64,000 bases of DNA from Schizochytrium sp. TIO01. Taxonomy: Eukaryota > Sar > Bigyra > Thraustochytrida > Thraustochytriidae. The notes under the pieces were generated by a model. It searched no databases, was not told the origin of the DNA, and worked only from the letters and a program-made list of their open reading frames with translations. Positions 61,240 through 64,000 of this stretch are shown one piece after another (the first letter of the stretch is position 1; each line of letters opens with the position of its first letter). The stretch is taken from positions 60,001 to 124,000 of the forward strand of contig SMSO01000035.1 in the NCBI GenBank assembly GCA_004764695.1. Reading direction: 5' to 3'. Made by a program: the position numbers and the translations under genes.

Positions 61240-62023
61240 ACACCACATCTTCTTTCTAGCCCAAATCACAGTCAGTTCATTCACAAATTAGCTATTATCT
61301 CAAGATAACTTGCCCTCTACTCATTTTAAGTCTCATTGGCCATCCGTGGCTTGCTTCCTCATACGCTAGAAGTATTCACTAATACGTTCTCTCGGAAGAT
61401 GAAGATCAAAAGGAAGCCTCTACTCCTTCACCTTCTCTCTCCGATGAACACATGGACACATTTATCTATAAAAATAAACAACAATACCACCTATTACAAA
61501 CCCAATCTGCAATTACGTATTTTTACACCATAGCAATCGCCTCGTACGTCTCATCACCGCGACTTCATGAGCTCGTTGGCACCACTAGCAAGTTCGTTTC
61601 AGGGCATCTCAAAACAAACACCTGCTTCCTTAACTTGTCACCCTGCGTCTTGTATCTCCGCACGCCGCGATCTAACGGCGGTGGAGCCCCTCTCTGCATA
61701 GAACGGTATCTGAGTATAGTTCAGTTTCTATGGAGTCTTTAACTCACTGTATCATGGTGCGACAAATAGAGAATCCAAAAAGCAAGTAGAACAAAAAGGC
61801 GGTAGTTAGGTTGGCAGGAATGTCGAAAAAGGAGAGGAAAGAAAGAGGACGAAAGAAAAATGAATGAAATCGATTTAGAGGGCCTGAGAACAATAGCAGT
61901 TTACGAACGAGAAAGCGCGACTCGGGCGCGTAGGGCTCGCCAACGGGGTCTAGGGCGCGGTCGGAGCGCGCTGGGGCTGGCTTGAGACAGCTTGGAGGCG
62001 GCTGCAGCACTGGCCTCTATCAA
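61240..62023. other. Spacer between ATG7 and the final gene
   Basis: No gene seen. GC-rich toward 61920-62020, the likely 5' flank of the final gene. Confidence 0.5.
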
Positions 62024-64000
62024 ATGAGCCTCGAGAGCGCTGCCACGGCGGCCATGGAGGTTGACAACGAGCCAAAGCAGGCCCAAGATAGCGCCGAAAG
62101 TTCTACAACGGAGGCAAATACAGCACTCGTTGGAGTACAAGATACGGGAGCGCGGGATGTTGAGAAGGATCTCAATAAATCAACTGCGCAATGTGACAAA
62201 TCTACTGGCGAAGATGGCGAAGATGTGAGTGGAAATGATGATGACGAAGACGACGATGATGATAACAGCAGCGACTCGAATTCAGATGACTTTGATTCTG
62301 ATTCCGATTCTGACGACCTTGACTCTGACTCTGACTCAGGCTCAGACTCTGAAGACGAGTGTTACGAAGTCATGCTCAAAGGCCTCACTGATGAACAGAA
62401 AAAACTTGTACGTCAACGCCACAAAGAGCTAAAGGCTGAATATGATGCCTTCATGGAGAAGCAGGCTGAAGACCGCGTTGCTGATATCGTTCAGGCTACA
62501 GGTCTCACGCCGCTTGAAGCTCGAATTGCGGTTGAATGCTGCAATGGCGATGAGATCGAGGCCTGCTCACGTATCTCCACTGAGTTCGAGTTCCTTGACA
62601 CCGTCCAAGAAATTGCACGCGCAGAGTGGGCTGCTCAAGAACGAGCCGAAGAAAAGCGCCGCAAGCAGTCAAAGCGCGAGCGTCGCAAAAAGGAGATCTT
62701 GGAGAAGAGCGAAGCTCGTGAGCGCAAGCGTGAAGAACGTGAAAAGACTAAAGAAGAAAAGGAACGCAAGCGTGAGAAGACCAAGGAAGAAAAGGAACGC
62801 AAACGCGAGGAGCGTGAACGCAAGAAGATGGAACGCAAGGCTAAGAGGGCTAAAGAGGCTATGGAGAGGGCCCAGGCCAGGGCCCAGGCTGCTAATGCTC
62901 CTCGTGAAAAAGTCCAGATTGAAATTCTCGACGACTCATGCAGCTTGCCGACGAAACGCGTTGGCGGCAGCAAAAAGAACACAGCTCACTCGTCCACCGG
63001 TCGCCGTAGTGAATACCGCAAGGGATACCGCCTCGATGGAGAAAAGCGTGCGACTAATTTGCGGCTTGGAGACGCACTTAAGATGCTCGAAGAAATTAAG
63101 AGAAGGAAGTTGCAGAAGCAGCAGGCAGCCAGCTCCACGAGTAATGGAAGCGACGGCGATGAGGATGAAGCCGGGACTGGTTCCGCGAATGCTCTCGGCA
63201 GCCCAGAGGCAAACCAGGAAAATACAGAATATGGCAACAACGCGGAGCAAGTTATTGATCTTGTTGCGGAAGCAGATAAAGATGCAAATGTTGATGCCGC
63301 CCCACAAAACGTAAACACTGCTAAAGAACAGCCACAAGAGCAATCATCGCAGGAGGTTACTGAGGAGGTGAAGCCTGTGGTTGATGTTGATGTCGATATG
63401 GAAGATGCTTCTGCTGATGCTGGCAAAACAGCAGAAGTAACACCTGTTCAAAATGAAGAATCTAGATCGTCATCACCAAATGCACAATCCGTGTCTTCGT
63501 CTTCATACATGGAACCCGGCGAGGCACAGTCATCCTCGGAGTCTAATAACAATGGCAACTTGACAGCAGCTAGTGCATCTCACAACGATAGTGAGAGAAG
63601 TGAGCATGAACTTCAAGTAAATGTGAGCACAGATGTCATGCCCGCTCCCGAAACGGTGCAGCATGAGTCGGAAAACACCTCTGGTTTAGAGAACACTTCA
63701 TCAACAAAAGGTGAAGCTGAGGAATCAGATGTAGCACAAGGAACCAAAAAAGACGCTGCAAGTATGAACACATCAGATGGTAATGAAGAGGAGATTGAGT
63801 ATACTGAAGAAGACCTTCGTGCACTGCAGTGGTCAGAGGCTCGTATCAAAGCCTTTTTGAACCGCAAGTCAAATCCGAATGCCTATTACTACCGTTTCAA
63901 CCGGCTTGGTGAGAAGCAAGAAACTGGCGAGTGGTCGTTGGAGAATCAAAAGCGGTTCATGGAGCTCATTAAAGATGGCGTGGATTACCGGTGGGGTATT
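62024..64000 (+). CDS. Charged coiled-coil protein, partial at the right edge
   Basis: From ATG 62024 the frame is open to the window edge (659 codons, 3' end outside). It begins MSLESAATAAMEVDNEP, then an Asp/Ser-rich tract (DSDSDSDDLDSDSDSGSD). A helical region with CYEVMLKGLTDEQKKLV is followed by a long Arg/Lys/Glu coiled coil (about 200-300, many KEEKERKREE units). A large disordered acidic region follows. Near the edge is a folded-looking segment with LRALQWSEARIKAFLNRK and GEWSLENQKRFMELIKDG, resembling a Myb/SANT-like helix. It is likely a nuclear or chromatin-associated protein. The family is not named with confidence. A 290-codon ORF in another frame (62442-63314) is a shadow of the coiled coil. 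Confidence 0.75.
   Translation, partial: MSLESAATAAMEVDNEPKQAQDSAESSTTEANTALVGVQDTGARDVEKDLNKSTAQCDKSTGEDGEDVSGNDDDEDDDDDNSSDSNSDDFDSDSDSDDLDSDSDSGSDSEDECYEVMLKGLTDEQKKLVRQRHKELKAEYDAFMEKQAEDRVADIVQATGLTPLEARIAVECCNGDEIEACSRISTEFEFLDTVQEIARAEWAAQERAEEKRRKQSKRERRKKEILEKSEARERKREEREKTKEEKERKREKTKEEKERKREERERKKMERKAKRAKEAMERAQARAQAANAPREKVQIEILDDSCSLPTKRVGGSKKNTAHSSTGRRSEYRKGYRLDGEKRATNLRLGDALKMLEEIKRRKLQKQQAASSTSNGSDGDEDEAGTGSANALGSPEANQENTEYGNNAEQVIDLVAEADKDANVDAAPQNVNTAKEQPQEQSSQEVTEEVKPVVDVDVDMEDASADAGKTAEVTPVQNEESRSSSPNAQSVSSSSYMEPGEAQSSSESNNNGNLTAASASHNDSERSEHELQVNVSTDVMPAPETVQHESENTSGLENTSSTKGEAEESDVAQGTKKDAASMNTSDGNEEEIEYTEEDLRALQWSEARIKAFLNRKSNPNAYYYRFNRLGEKQETGEWSLENQKRFMELIKDGVDYRWGI

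Noticed and set aside
47550-61760. Similar words 'gagtatagttca' / 'gggtatagttcactatggagtc' near 47560 and 61700
   Set aside because: Too short and diverged to call a repeat family or RNA gene by eye.
62442-63314. 290-codon plus ORF rich in Arg/Ala/Lys
   Set aside because: Alternate frame of the coiled-coil protein that is open from 62024 to the window end.

Overview
The window is nuclear DNA of a eukaryotic microbe. Evidence for this is GT-AG spliced genes, Arf GTPases, an Atg7 E1 enzyme, an SLX4-type scaffold, U-box and Ste20-type kinase genes, and long AT-rich spacers with microsatellites. Most genes have no introns or few. An IS607/Fanzor relic together with TIR-NACHT-WD40 and NLRC3-style LRR genes suggests a protist such as a stramenopile (possibly a labyrinthulomycete), but the sequence alone does not fix the lineage.

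Left part (1-26 kb, accessory). Nearly everything is on the minus strand. The main feature is an LRR gene (10064 down to 3598). Its body is a tandem array of about 386-bp units, and each unit carries one 84-nt exon encoding exactly one 28-residue ribonuclease-inhibitor-type LRR. Fifteen such exons, a short first exon and a 3' exon splice in frame to 548 residues. Next come a decayed IS607-type transposon (serine recombinase plus Fanzor/TnpB-like protein, about 10.76-12.74 kb), an intronless TIR-NACHT-WD40 NLR-like gene (13802-18409), a small putative secreted ORF with a broken copy elsewhere, a gene of unknown function (21377-22411), and an internally deleted relic of a second TIR-NACHT-WD40 gene (about 23.8-25.1 kb). 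A (TTAGG)n-like tract and a dispersed repeat pair fit a subtelomere-like, fast-turnover region, though this is inference.

Middle part (27-46.4 kb). A secreted PDZ-PA protein (+), an M20 dipeptidase (-), a Ste20/MST-like kinase with a one-base frameshift (-), an ankyrin/U-box E3 ligase (+), and three Arf-family GTPases on the minus strand. Two of the Arf genes are split by introns around the same 7-nt micro-exon and the third has no intron. A weak two-exon candidate lies between Arf genes one and two.

Right part (46.4-64 kb). A 4.7-kb spacer rich in simple repeats, then an FHA/UBZ-like/SLX4 C-terminal-domain gene (+), a large HEAT-like protein with a polyacidic tail (-, possible PELP1/RIX1 relative), a spliced 88-residue membrane protein (+), ATG7 (+), and a charged coiled-coil protein running off the right edge (+).

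The most interesting feature is the LRR exon array. Unit-level duplication, symmetric phase-2 exons and variation concentrated at the ligand-facing LRR positions together look like a modular receptor that could diversify by recombination or exon choice. No tRNA, rRNA or CRISPR array was recognised.
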